DNA of 64,000 bases. Origin: JTS-RE9 sp964649195. Its GTDB lineage: Bacteria; Planctomycetota; Phycisphaerae; Phycisphaerales; Phycisphaeraceae. Below, one piece after another: positions 34,618 through 42,812 of the stretch. The notes under the pieces were generated by a model. The model made no database searches and was not told the origin of the DNA. It saw nothing but the letters and a program-made list of their open reading frames with translations. A program made the translations under genes and the position numbers. Numbering within the stretch: position 1 is the first letter of the stretch; each line of letters opens with the position of its first letter. The stretch lies in the NCBI GenBank assembly GCA_964649195.1, contig CAZYPK010000001.1, forward strand, positions 1 to 64,000, written 5' to 3'.

Positions 34618-36408
34618 TCACACCCTGAAGATCGCCCCCAGTTTCTTGCCCATCATCAGGCCTGCGCCAACCAATGTGACCGTGAGCAGCGCCATGCCCC
34701 ACACGCCCATGGCGCTGGCGATGTACGGTCCATCGCCCAGTCGCAGGAAGAGATCGTAGATCGCCTTGGTGATCGGGTAGTGCTGTTCCTTCTGGGCGAG
34801 GATCAGCGAGTCGCTTACTTCGAGCATGGCGAAGCTGAAGGCGAGGATGCCGCCGGCGATGAGGTTGGCCATGATCAGCGGCACGACGATTCTGCGGATC
34901 GCGGTCATCGGCGTGGCGCCCAGGTTCAGCGCCGCCTCCTCCAGTTGTCCCGATGTCTGCTGCAAGCCGGCGGTCGCGGAGCGGACGACATAAGGCAGCC
35001 GGCGAATCGCGTAGGCCACGATCAGAAACAGCAGCGGGTTGGGCGCCTGCCCCGTCACCTGCATCATGCTGGAAAGCTCATCGGCGCCGATCGATTTGAA
35101 ATAAGCCGCGAGCTGCGGGAAGGGCCAGCTCAGACTCATCGCCACGAAACCGAACGCCATCACCAGCCCCGGCACCGCCAGCGGCAGCATCGCCAGCGAG
35201 TCGAGCAGCCAGCCGCCGCGGATTTTGGTGCGCACATTCAGGTACGCGATCGACAGCCCGATGAAGATGCAAAGCACCATCGCAATCGAGGCATAAAGCA
35301 GGCTGTTGCGGATCGACCCGGAGGCGAGCTTGTGGGTGAGCGCGTTGCTGTAATGTTCCGTGGTCCACTGCGTCGGCAGGATCGAGCGGTACCACTGGCC
35401 ATCGACGCTCAGCGATGAAAGCACCACGCCCAGGTGCGGCAGCACCGCCAGGCCGATCACCAAGCCGAACGTCAGCATCGCGGCCAAGCCTTTGAATCCG
35501 GTGAGCCTCCGCGAGACGCTGCCGACCGAGGCCTTGCTCTGCATTTCGTAGGCTTTTCCGCCGATGAGCCACTTGCTGAAAAGATACAGCCCGATGGCGA
35601 CCGCGAGCATCACCACCACCAGGGCGTATGGCCGGGGACTGGTCTGCACCTCCTGCAAGCCGTAGAAAATCTGCACGGGTGTGACCGTGTAGAAATCGAA
35701 CATCAGCGGCGTACCCAGTTCGGTGAAGGACCAGATGAAGACGATCGTCGCCCCCGCAAAAACCCCCGGTGTGATCAGCGGCAGCGTGATGCGGCGAAAG
35801 CGCGTCCAGCGGGTGGCGCCCAGCCCCTGGGCCGCTTCATCGAGCGCGGGATCGAGGTTCGCCATCGCCGCGGTGACGTTGAGGAAGAGGATCGGATAAA
35901 GATGCAAAGCCTCGGCGACCACGATGCCGGTGAAGCGTCCGCCGATGAAGTCGTCACCCAGGAAATCGATGCCCGGATGATCCGCCGGCAGAACGCCCAT
36001 CGACACCAGCAGGGCGTTGACCGCGCCATAGCGGCCAAGCAGCGACCGCAAACCAATCGCGCCGACAAACGGCGGCAGAATCAGCGGCACCATCACCAGG
36101 CTGCTGAGCAGCGCCTTGCCTCGAAACTCGTAGCGCGTCGCCAGCGACGCCAGAGGCAGGGCGATGAGCAGGCAGAGGATCGTCGTGGCGGCGGCGATCA
36201 GCAGGCTGTTGACCATGCCGTCTCTGTAGATGGGATCGTGGAAGACGCCCAGATCGCTGAAAAAGTATTTGGTCGTAAAGCTGCCATCGGTTTCCAAAAA
36301 CGCGCCGCTGACCGTCAGGCCGATGGGCCAGATCAGGAAGATGGCAAAGATCGCCAGGAGGACGGCGAAAAGCCCGTAGCGATAGATCGTTCGGCCGCGA
36401 CGATTCAT
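34618..36408 (-). CDS. ABC transporter permease with two fused permease domains, iron(III)/thiamine (FbpB/ThiP) type
   Basis: A 596-residue inner-membrane protein. It contains two MetI-like permease domains, each with its own EAA loop: EAAQGLGATRWTRFRRITLP in the first half and EAALNLGATPMTAIRRIVVP in the second. About 12 membrane helices are visible. This fused layout is typical of transporters for ferric iron, thiamine and related cargo. The EAA loops dock the ATPase. No ATPase or binding-protein gene is adjacent, so the partners must be elsewhere. The start used, MNRRGRTIYRYGLF, puts the first helix right after a short basic N-terminus; a longer upstream reading runs into an R3 repeat. Confidence 0.88.
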   Translation of the reverse strand: MNRRGRTIYRYGLFAVLLAIFAIFLIWPIGLTVSGAFLETDGSFTTKYFFSDLGVFHDPIYRDGMVNSLLIAAATTILCLLIALPLASLATRYEFRGKALLSSLVMVPLILPPFVGAIGLRSLLGRYGAVNALLVSMGVLPADHPGIDFLGDDFIGGRFTGIVVAEALHLYPILFLNVTAAMANLDPALDEAAQGLGATRWTRFRRITLPLITPGVFAGATIVFIWSFTELGTPLMFDFYTVTPVQIFYGLQEVQTSPRPYALVVVMLAVAIGLYLFSKWLIGGKAYEMQSKASVGSVSRRLTGFKGLAAMLTFGLVIGLAVLPHLGVVLSSLSVDGQWYRSILPTQWTTEHYSNALTHKLASGSIRNSLLYASIAMVLCIFIGLSIAYLNVRTKIRGGWLLDSLAMLPLAVPGLVMAFGFVAMSLSWPFPQLAAYFKSIGADELSSMMQVTGQAPNPLLFLIVAYAIRRLPYVVRSATAGLQQTSGQLEEAALNLGATPMTAIRRIVVPLIMANLIAGGILAFSFAMLEVSDSLILAQKEQHYPITKAIYDLFLRLGDGPYIASAMGVWGMALLTVTLVGAGLMMGKKLGAIFRV

Positions 36409-36450
36409 CGCAGCAATGTAGCGGCAAATGAAATCCAGACCAACAACCCG

Positions 36451-36632
36451 AGTTTCGCTTAAGCCCCGCCCGGAAGGGCGCGGGCCAAGGGGCGTTCGAT
36501 TCGCGGCCTGTTGACGAATCAAAACTCGATGGCCGATTTGAATTCCCCTTGCAGGCTTTGAATCCGCTGTTGATCGGACACGCTTTGGCCCGCGCCTGCT
36601 CCGGGGGCCGGGCGGGGCTTAAGCGAAACTCA
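36451..36632. repeat. R3 palindromic element
   Basis: TAAGCCCCGCCCGGAAGGGC at 36460 faces an inverted relative ending CCGGGCGGGGCTTAAGCGAA near 36620, with GAGTTTCGCTTAA matching TTAAGCGAAACTC at the outer ends. The ~90-base centre is not repeated in this window. Confidence 0.78.
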
Positions 36633-36943
36633 GGTTTTGAGATTTGGAGTTTTCGATTTGGAACACGCTGTTTTCCTGTCTCTGTTCCTTGTCTCCTACT
36701 TCACGGGAGCTGAAGCTCCCGTGCCTGATTCCCCTGTCCTGTTCCCTGGGGCACCATTGGTGGCCCATTGTCCTGATAACCCCACCACCCATTGTGGATA
36801 ACCTGTCCCTTGTCGCAAATCCGGGCGATCGGGTAAAAAACCCTCCCGGAGTCGATCCGCAATTAACCCTGCGATTCGCAATGACTTACCAAACTGGTAC
36901 GCGAACACACTAAAAAAAGTGCCACAAATTGTGCAGAGACCCA
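36633..36943. other. Non-coding spacer with hairpin and a DnaA-box-like site
   Basis: No convincing gene. It holds the palindrome CACGGGAGCT-GA-AGCTCCCGTG (36702-36723) and, on the minus strand, a perfect TTATCCACA at 36793-36801, with AT-richer DNA to 36940. One DnaA box alone does not make an origin. Confidence 0.5.
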
Positions 36944-36971
36944 TTGCGACCACAAGATATTGGGTTAGGAT
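36944..36971 (+). promoter_or_regulatory. Candidate sigma-70-type promoter of dcd
   Basis: TTGCGA (36944-36949), 16 bases, then TAGGAT (36966-36971). Transcription would start near 36978 and give a leader of about 250 bases. Confidence 0.45.
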
Positions 36972-36977
36972 GCCTCT

Positions 36978-37227
36978 CGGTGGTGATTGGGTTTGTGTGA
37001 GGACTTTTGGTGGGTTGCCGGGTGGGGGTGCAGGTGGAATCTGGTGTGGGATCGGATCGAACCGGGTTGGAAAATCAAATGTGTTGCCGTCGTCCAAGGA
37101 AGGGCCCGGCCAAACGACAAGAGGTCACGCAGAGCCTGGAAGGCTCAGCGGGTGACTGCGTGGACCGCATCGAGTGGACCACTCGTCTGGTGATCGGGTT
37201 GAGAAACCCGCAGTCAGGGAGCGAATC
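36978..37227 (+). ncRNA. Structured 5' leader of dcd, unidentified RNA
   Basis: A G-rich 5' half is followed by three good stem-loops in a row. CACGCAG/CTGCGTG (37127-37163) encloses GAGCCT/AGGCTC. CGAGTG-GAC-CACTCG lies at 37169-37183. GGGTT-GAGA-AACCC lies at 37198-37211, just before the ribosome site. It does not match riboswitch, 6S, SRP or RNase P motifs that I know. It could be a leader that senses a metabolite or protein, or a separate small RNA. Confidence 0.4.
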
Positions 37228-37800
37228 ATGGGCGTGCTTTGCGACAGTCAGATTCGGGAACTCGTGCCGATCGAGCCGTTCGCCGAGAACATCAAGCGGC
37301 CGGGCAAGGTGTCCTACGGCGTCTCCAGCTACGGCTACGACGTTCGCGTCGGCACCGTCTTCAAAATCTTCACCAACGTCGCCGCCGACGGCGGGCAGGC
37401 CGTGGTCGATCCGAAAAAATTCTCCGACGCCTCGTTCATCACCATCGACACCGACCTCACCGGCAAGGATCACGTGGTCATCCCGCCCAACAGCTTCGCC
37501 CTCTGCGAGACCGTCGAAGAACTGAAAATCCCCCGCGATGTCCTGGCCATCTGCGTCGGCAAATCGACCTACGCCCGCTGCGGCATCATCGTCAACGTCA
37601 CCCCGCTCGAACCCGAATGGCGCGGCAAGGTCACCATCGAAATCAGCAACACCACCCCGCTGCCCGCCAAGATATACGCCAACGAAGGCATCGCCCAGAT
37701 GGTGTTTTTGAAAGCCGACCGCGTGTGTGCCGTGAGCTACGCGGACAAGGGCGGGAAGTATCAGGACCAGGTGGGATTGACGCTGCCGATGGTGGATTAA
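37228..37800 (+). CDS. dcd: dCTP deaminase
   Basis: A 190-residue enzyme that turns dCTP into dUTP (the first step to dTTP). GGGAG eight bases before the ATG sets the start. The dUTPase-like trimer motifs are present: YGVSSYGYDVRVG near the N-terminus, GKSTYARCGIIVNVTPLEPE in the middle (active-site Glu region) and WRGKVTIEISNTTPLPAKIY then ANEGIAQMVFL. The product is the usual length. Because the window also encodes class II ribonucleotide reductase, deoxynucleotide supply genes lie within 2 kb of each other. The leader may regulate it. Confidence 0.92.
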   Translation: MGVLCDSQIRELVPIEPFAENIKRPGKVSYGVSSYGYDVRVGTVFKIFTNVAADGGQAVVDPKKFSDASFITIDTDLTGKDHVVIPPNSFALCETVEELKIPRDVLAICVGKSTYARCGIIVNVTPLEPEWRGKVTIEISNTTPLPAKIYANEGIAQMVFLKADRVCAVSYADKGGKYQDQVGLTLPMVD

Positions 37801-37815
37801 GTATGTGCGCCCAAG

Positions 37816-37882
37816 GCACGGCATCTTGGGCACGGCATCTTGGGCACGGCATCTTGGGCACGGCATCTTCAAGATGCCGTGC
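37816..37882. repeat. 14-bp tandem repeat ending in a long hairpin
   Basis: About four units of GGCACGGCATCTTG, of which the last forms GGCACGGCATCTT/AAGATGCCGTGCC, a 13-bp stem with one loop base. It follows the dcd stop. Confidence 0.85.
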
Positions 37883-37924
37883 CATGACGAATCAGAACCA
37901 AAGCCTCAAACAGGGAGCTTCACA

Positions 37925-38065
37925 ATGGCCACGCGCAACGAACGTCGTTCCGGCAAGCCCGCGAAGTTTGAAACGCCCAAAGGCGGCCCCAAGAACATGA
38001 AGCCGACGGCGGCGAATATGAAAGGCTCCAAAAAGCCGGCCTCGAACAACCGCGGCAAACGGTGA
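37925..38065 (+). CDS. Small basic protein, unknown
   Basis: A 46-residue frame with AGGGAG eight bases before the ATG. MATRNERRSGKPAKFETPKG is the start and SNNRGKR the end; more than a quarter of residues are Lys or Arg, so it could bind nucleic acid or a ribosome. Its last eight codons with the stop are copied as a diverged direct repeat at 38114-38139, on the other side of an R7 terminal repeat. I do not recognise it. Confidence 0.55.
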   Translation: MATRNERRSGKPAKFETPKGGPKNMKPTAANMKGSKKPASNNRGKR

Positions 38066-38139
38066 AGAAAACGAACCCGGGTGGCTGGGGCTGAGTCCGC
38101 GAAGCCCCGGCCCCTCGAACAATCACGGCAAACGGTGAT
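38041..38139. repeat. R7 terminal repeat flanked by a 26-bp direct repeat
   Basis: GGGTGGCTGGGGCTGAGTCC (about 38079-38113 in full) sits between CTCGAACAACCGCGGCAAAC (38041) and a copy with three changes (38114). The duplication includes the end of the small gene upstream. Confidence 0.7.
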
Positions 38140-38216
38140 GAAGCCCCCCGGAAGCCCCCCGGAAGCCCCGGATGAACAGTCAAGGACGACTGGGACCCAC
38201 GCAAGGAAGGCACGCG

Positions 38217-38597
38217 ATGAAAACGGAATGGATCGGAGTCGATGCGTACAACGGCGCCCGCGAGTATCTCAAGACGGTCGCCATCGCGGTCGAGGCGGCG
38301 GGCACCGTGGATCGGGCGGTGGAACTGGGGCTGATCGGCGGCGAAGAGACAGCCGTGATGGCCAGCGGCATCCGCGATGTGATCCCCGTCAGCCGCGGCG
38401 GCGACAGCAGCGACCCGGACGCCGAGGACAAGTGGGCCACGCTCCTGGCCACGGCCCTGCTCGAACGCGGATTTGATGTGCTCGATGAAACGCGGGCGAT
38501 GTCCCGGATGCTGGAAAAGAAACAACGCGAACGGGTGCTTCTCTCGCAGATGCTGCGGCAGCATCCGAGGATCGGAGCGGATGCGGTGCAGGTGTAA
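38217..38597 (+). CDS. Hypothetical protein
   Basis: A 126-residue frame with AAGGAAGG close upstream of the ATG. The sequence MKTEWIGVDAYNGAREYLKT, DRAVELGLIGGEETAVMASG and SRMLEKKQRERVLLSQMLRQ looks soluble and mostly helical. There is no signal peptide, cysteine cluster or known motif. A real gene is likely from the ribosome site and codon-like composition, but I cannot name it. Confidence 0.6.
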   Translation: MKTEWIGVDAYNGAREYLKTVAIAVEAAGTVDRAVELGLIGGEETAVMASGIRDVIPVSRGGDSSDPDAEDKWATLLATALLERGFDVLDETRAMSRMLEKKQRERVLLSQMLRQHPRIGADAVQV

Positions 38598-38604
38598 AGC
38601 AGAT

Positions 38605-38710
38605 GCGAATACTTATTATTTAATACTTAATGCTTATTAGTTATTGAAAGGCAGTACGAGAGTTCCGCCAATAACCATTAAGTAATAAGTATTAAATAAT
38701 AAGCATTCGC
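38605..38710. repeat. R8 AT-rich palindrome
   Basis: Arms of 42 bases at 38605-38646 and 38669-38710, GCGAATACTTATTATTTAAT paired with its inverted copy with about five mismatches, around a 22-base centre. The rest of the spacer up to 38943 holds no gene I can support. A second R8 copy is at 60.9 kb. Confidence 0.88.
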
Positions 38711-38943
38711 CTTGAATTGTCTTTTCAGGCTTCGCTGCCCGGGCCATGGGTCATGGATGGCCTTTGCGATAACAAGCCTTGGCCCGGACAGCGGCGCCTG
38801 AACAGATATTGCCTGAAATGTTCGATGGCGGACGTTGAATGGCGGACGTTGATTGCTGATTGCTGAAAGTTTAACAGGTACGACACGGACGGCGTGCCGG
38901 ATACATACATACAAACGTCTCATATTAGACAGGGTTCACAGTC

Positions 38944-41900
38944 ATGAAAATCACTCGCCGATTCACGCAGGCCGGCACGGATGTCTTCCAGACGACGCAG
39001 TGGACCCGGCGTTCCAGTCGCATATCCAATCCCGACGGCACGACCGTATTCGAAATGAAGGATGCGGAGATTCCCGCCTCCTGGTCGCAGCTTGCGACGG
39101 ATATCGTCGTCTCCAAATATTTCCGCAAGGCGGGCGTGCCGCAGGTGGATGCGGCGGGCAACGTGCTCAAGGATGAAACCGGCAAGACCATCACCGGCCC
39201 CGAAAAGTCGGTGCGCCAAGTCGTGCATCGTCTGGCCGGCTGCTGGCGTCACTGGGGCGAGACGCACAACTACTTCGACACCACCGAGGATGCCCAGGCG
39301 TTTTACGACGAGATCGCCTACACCCTGCTGCATCAGGTCTGCGCCCCCAACAGTCCGCAGTGGTTCAACACCGGCCTCAACTGGGCCTACGGCATCACCG
39401 GTCCCGCGCAGGGCCACTGGGTGACGGACGCGACGACCGGCGAGACGAAACTCGCCGACGATGCGTATTCACATCCGCAACCGCATGCCTGTTTTATCCA
39501 ATCCGTTGACGATGATTTGGTCAACCCCGGCGGGATCATGGACCTGTGGGTCCGCGAGGCGCGCCTCTTTAAGTATGGCTCGGGGACCGGAACGAATTTC
39601 TCCAAGCTCCGTGGAGAGAACGAACCGCTTTCGGGCGGCGGAAAAAGTTCCGGCCTCATGAGCTGGCTGAAGATCGGGGATCGTGCCGCCGGAGCCATCA
39701 AATCCGGCGGCACGACCCGCCGGGCCGCCAAAATGGTGTGCCTGGACCTGGATCATCCCGACATCGAAAACTTCGTCAACTGGAAGGTCCGCGAGGAACT
39801 CAAGGTCGCCGCCCTCGTCGAAGGCATCAAACGTCTGCCCAAGGCGCAGCAGGAAACCGCAACCAAATTGGGTCTGAAACTCGATTACGACTTCAACGGT
39901 GAAGCCTATCTCACCGTCAGCGGCCAGAACAGCAACAATTCCGTTCGCATCCCCAACGAGTTCTTCCGCCGCCTCGACAGCGATGAAAACTGGGAGCTTC
40001 GCAACCGCACGAACGACAAGGTGGCCAAGTCGATCAAGGCGAAGATGCTCTGGGATGAGATCGGTTATGCCGCGTGGCGCTGCGCCGACCCGGGCGTGCA
40101 GTACGACACCACGATCAACGAGTGGCATACATGTCCCGCATCGGGAAGGATTAACGCATCCAACCCCTGCAGCGAATACATGTTTTTAGATAATACCGCA
40201 TGCAATCTTGCTTCCTTCAACCTGCTCAAGTTCTACGATCGCCACGAAAAGCGATTCGATCTGGATGGCTTCGAACATGCGACGCGCCTCTGGACCATCG
40301 TGCTGGAGATCAGCGTGCTGATGGCGGCGTTCCCCTCGCGCGAGATCGCCCGGCTCAGCTACGAGTACCGCACGCTGGGCCTGGGCTACGCCAACATCGG
40401 CGCGATGCTGATGCAGGCGGGCATTCCTTATGACAGCGAGACGGCCCGCGCCATCTGCGGCGCCCTCACGGCGATTCTCACCGGGCGCAGCTATGCGGCC
40501 AGTGCGGAGATGGCCGGCGAGCTGGGGCCGTTCCCCGGCTTCTTCAAGAACCGCGAACACATGCTGCGCGTCATCCGCAATCATCGCCGGGCCGCTTATG
40601 GCGTGGCCCGCGATGTGGAGCATGCGAATCAGCATGACCTTGGCAATTATGAAGGGATTCAGATTCCGCCGGTGCCGATTCATGCGGAATACCTGGAAAA
40701 GCAGGAGAAGGGCATCGGTCAACTGAGCAACGCCGGCGACCTGTTGCACCGCGCCCGTGCATCGTGGGATGATGCCTTGCGATTGGGCCAGGCGCATGGC
40801 TACCGCAATGCGCAGACCACGGTCATCGCTCCCACCGGCACCATCGGCCTGCTGATGGATTGCGACACCACCGGCGTCGAGCCTGACTTCGCGCTGGTCA
40901 AGTTCAAGAAGCTGGCCGGCGGCGGCTACTTCAAGATCGCCAACCAGTCGGTGCGCCCGGCGCTCGAATCACTGGGCCTTGGCGAAGAGGAAGTGCGCGA
41001 TGTCCTGCGGCATCTGCTGGGCGCTCTGAGTTTTGATGTGATTCTTCCCGCAAAGGACGGCACGCGGCAGACTGCCGGCAAGACCTTCGCCCAGGCATTG
41101 CTCGGGAAGGGTTTCACTGAGGAAGAATTGAAGAAGCTCGGCGATTCGCTGGGCAGCGCGATGGAATTGAGCTTCGTGTTCAACTCGTACACTCTCGGGC
41201 AGGACGCCATCGAGCGCCTGGGCCTCACGGGGCAGACGGATCTGCTCAAGGGCCTGGGCTTTTCATCAAAGCAGGTCGAGACGCTCAATGAAATGATCTG
41301 CGGCACGGGTACGGTCGAAGGCGCACCGCACCTCAAAGCGGAAAATCTCGCGGTGTTCGACTGTGCCAACAAGTGCGGCAGGAAGGGCAAACGGTTCATC
41401 GCGGCCCAAGGACACATCCGCATGATGGCCGCGGCGCAGCCGTTCATCAGCGGCGCAATCAGCAAGACGATCAACCTGCCCAATGAGGCCTCGATCGACG
41501 ACATCAAGAACGCCTACCGCCTGAGCTGGGAGCTGGCGCTCAAAGCCAACGCCCTGTACCGCGACGGCTGCAAGCTGAGCCAGGTGCTCAACTCTTCCGC
41601 CGACGACAAGGCCGATGAAGGCGAAGAGGATGAGGAGAACATCGAAGCGGGAAAGCAGGAAGTGGGCCAGGAGGTCGCGACGATCGCCGGCCGCGTTGCG
41701 AGTGTGGCGACTGAGAAGACGACGGAGATTCAGGTGCAGACCGTCGAGCGCATCGTGGAGAAGGTGGTCGAGCGGATCGTCGAGCGTCCGCTGCGTCGCC
41801 GGCTGCCCGATACCCGCCGCAGCATCACGCACAAGTTCAATGTCGCCGGCCACGAAGGCTATCTCACCGTCGGTCTGTACGACGACGGCATGCCCGGTGA

Positions 41901-42573
41901 GCTCTTCATCACCATGGCCAAGGAAGGCTCGACCATCGGTGGAGTCATGGATTCGCTGGGCACGGCGATCAGCGTCGCGCTCCAGTACGGCGTGCCCATC
42001 GAGTCGCTCGTCAACAAGTTCACGCACCAGCGCTTCGAGCCGGCGGGCATGACCCACAACCCGGACATCCCGTTCGCCAAGAGCCTCGTTGATTACATCT
42101 TCCGCTGGATGGGCATGGAGTTCATCCCCGGCTACCGCGCCGCCAACGCGCCGCAGCGAGGCAAGAAGACGGAGCTTAAGGATGATGCGGCAAGCAGCCC
42201 GGCGGTGCGCGAGAAGATCGCCGCGATTGTCGAACCCGTGAAAAAACCGGCTGAAAAGCAGCAAAGCGAGAAGCAGGGCGATGATGAAACAGTCACCGCC
42301 AGGTCAAACGGCAACGGCAACGGCCATCGCCTTTCGAATGTTGATCCCCCTCGCCGAGGCATGACCATCGCTCAGATCGCTGTCGAAACCAGCGAGTCAC
42401 GCAGCGAAACCAGCAGCGACGGCACCGTCATGAAAACGACATCGGTGCTCTCCATGGCGATGAAGGAAATGCAGGCCGACGCCCCGGCCTGCGACGTCTG
42501 CGGGACCATCACGGTGCGCAGCGGCACCTGTTACAAGTGCAACAACTGCGGCAACTCGATGGGATGCAGTTGA
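38944..42573 (+). CDS. nrdJ: Vitamin B12-dependent (class II) ribonucleotide reductase
   Basis: A 1209-residue enzyme that makes deoxyribonucleotides using adenosylcobalamin, so needing neither oxygen nor a radical-protein partner. Landmarks: Cys183 in QPHACFIQSVDDD, the catalytic NPCSEY loop (Cys409, Glu411), the nucleotide-binding APTGTIGLLMDCDTTGVEPD, and a C-terminal redox/zinc part CDVCGTITVRSGTCYKCNNC then GNSMGCS. About residues 895-960 form an acidic, then VERIVEKVVERIVERP coiled-coil-like link before the ATSKFNVAGHEGYLTVGLYD-type C-terminal domain (here starting ITHKFNVAGHEGYLTVGLYD). The long size is usual for this NrdJ type. No cobalamin riboswitch was recognised in the 370-base spacer upstream. 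Confidence 0.95.
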   Translation: MKITRRFTQAGTDVFQTTQWTRRSSRISNPDGTTVFEMKDAEIPASWSQLATDIVVSKYFRKAGVPQVDAAGNVLKDETGKTITGPEKSVRQVVHRLAGCWRHWGETHNYFDTTEDAQAFYDEIAYTLLHQVCAPNSPQWFNTGLNWAYGITGPAQGHWVTDATTGETKLADDAYSHPQPHACFIQSVDDDLVNPGGIMDLWVREARLFKYGSGTGTNFSKLRGENEPLSGGGKSSGLMSWLKIGDRAAGAIKSGGTTRRAAKMVCLDLDHPDIENFVNWKVREELKVAALVEGIKRLPKAQQETATKLGLKLDYDFNGEAYLTVSGQNSNNSVRIPNEFFRRLDSDENWELRNRTNDKVAKSIKAKMLWDEIGYAAWRCADPGVQYDTTINEWHTCPASGRINASNPCSEYMFLDNTACNLASFNLLKFYDRHEKRFDLDGFEHATRLWTIVLEISVLMAAFPSREIARLSYEYRTLGLGYANIGAMLMQAGIPYDSETARAICGALTAILTGRSYAASAEMAGELGPFPGFFKNREHMLRVIRNHRRAAYGVARDVEHANQHDLGNYEGIQIPPVPIHAEYLEKQEKGIGQLSNAGDLLHRARASWDDALRLGQAHGYRNAQTTVIAPTGTIGLLMDCDTTGVEPDFALVKFKKLAGGGYFKIANQSVRPALESLGLGEEEVRDVLRHLLGALSFDVILPAKDGTRQTAGKTFAQALLGKGFTEEELKKLGDSLGSAMELSFVFNSYTLGQDAIERLGLTGQTDLLKGLGFSSKQVETLNEMICGTGTVEGAPHLKAENLAVFDCANKCGRKGKRFIAAQGHIRMMAAAQPFISGAISKTINLPNEASIDDIKNAYRLSWELALKANALYRDGCKLSQVLNSSADDKADEGEEDEENIEAGKQEVGQEVATIAGRVASVATEKTTEIQVQTVERIVEKVVERIVERPLRRRLPDTRRSITHKFNVAGHEGYLTVGLYDDGMPGELFITMAKEGSTIGGVMDSLGTAISVALQYGVPIESLVNKFTHQRFEPAGMTHNPDIPFAKSLVDYIFRWMGMEFIPGYRAANAPQRGKKTELKDDAASSPAVREKIAAIVEPVKKPAEKQQSEKQGDDETVTARSNGNGNGHRLSNVDPPRRGMTIAQIAVETSESRSETSSDGTVMKTTSVLSMAMKEMQADAPACDVCGTITVRSGTCYKCNNCGNSMGCS

Positions 42574-42603
42574 GCGGGGGCAGGGGGAGGAGACAGGGGA
42601 CAG

Positions 42604-42671
42604 CGATTTGAGATTTGAAATTTCAAATTTGAGATTCTGGATTTGAGATTTGAAATTGGAGATTTGAAATT
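42604..42671. repeat. R4 TTGAGATTT repeat
   Basis: GATTTGAGATTTGAAATTTC and inverted partners, as at 13.4 kb. A perfect hairpin CCCACCCAC/GTGGGTGGG (42685-42706) follows. Confidence 0.8.
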
Positions 42672-42775
42672 CATCCCATGAAAGCCCACCCACTCCTGTG
42701 GGTGGGTTCCAACCCTGCACAACCGGCCGATCGGAAGCGCGGCCGTCCAAAGACCGCTTCCTTCTCCCTCCTCCG

Positions 42776-42808
42776 CCCCCTTGAGCTCCCACCACTCGAG
42801 GGGGTTTT
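42776..42808 (+). terminator. Terminator hairpin between nrdJ and ychF
   Basis: CCCCCTTGAG pairs with CTCGAGGGGG (one wobble), followed by TTTT. The genes converge here. Confidence 0.7.
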
Positions 42809-42812
42809 CATT

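Noticed and set aside
34618..36408. Two separate permease genes fused by a sequencing error
   Set aside because: Both permease halves are in one frame with a normal linker, and fused permeases are usual in FbpB/ThiP-type transporters.
36770..36940. Possible replication origin because of a perfect DnaA box
   Set aside because: Only one perfect TTATCCACA is present, with no cluster, no dnaA/dnaN neighbour and no clear AT-rich unwinding element.
36978..37227. SRP RNA or RNase P RNA
   Set aside because: The GGAA-containing hairpin lacks the asymmetric SRP domain IV motif, and the RNase P conserved regions are missing.
37801..37882. CRISPR-like short array from the 14-bp repeat after dcd
   Set aside because: The units are directly tandem without spacers, ending in a hairpin; it is a simple tandem repeat.
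38598..38943. Cobalamin riboswitch upstream of the B12-dependent ribonucleotide reductase
   Set aside because: No B12-box (GCCACTG-type) or related core could be found; the spacer is taken up by an AT-rich palindrome and repeat words.
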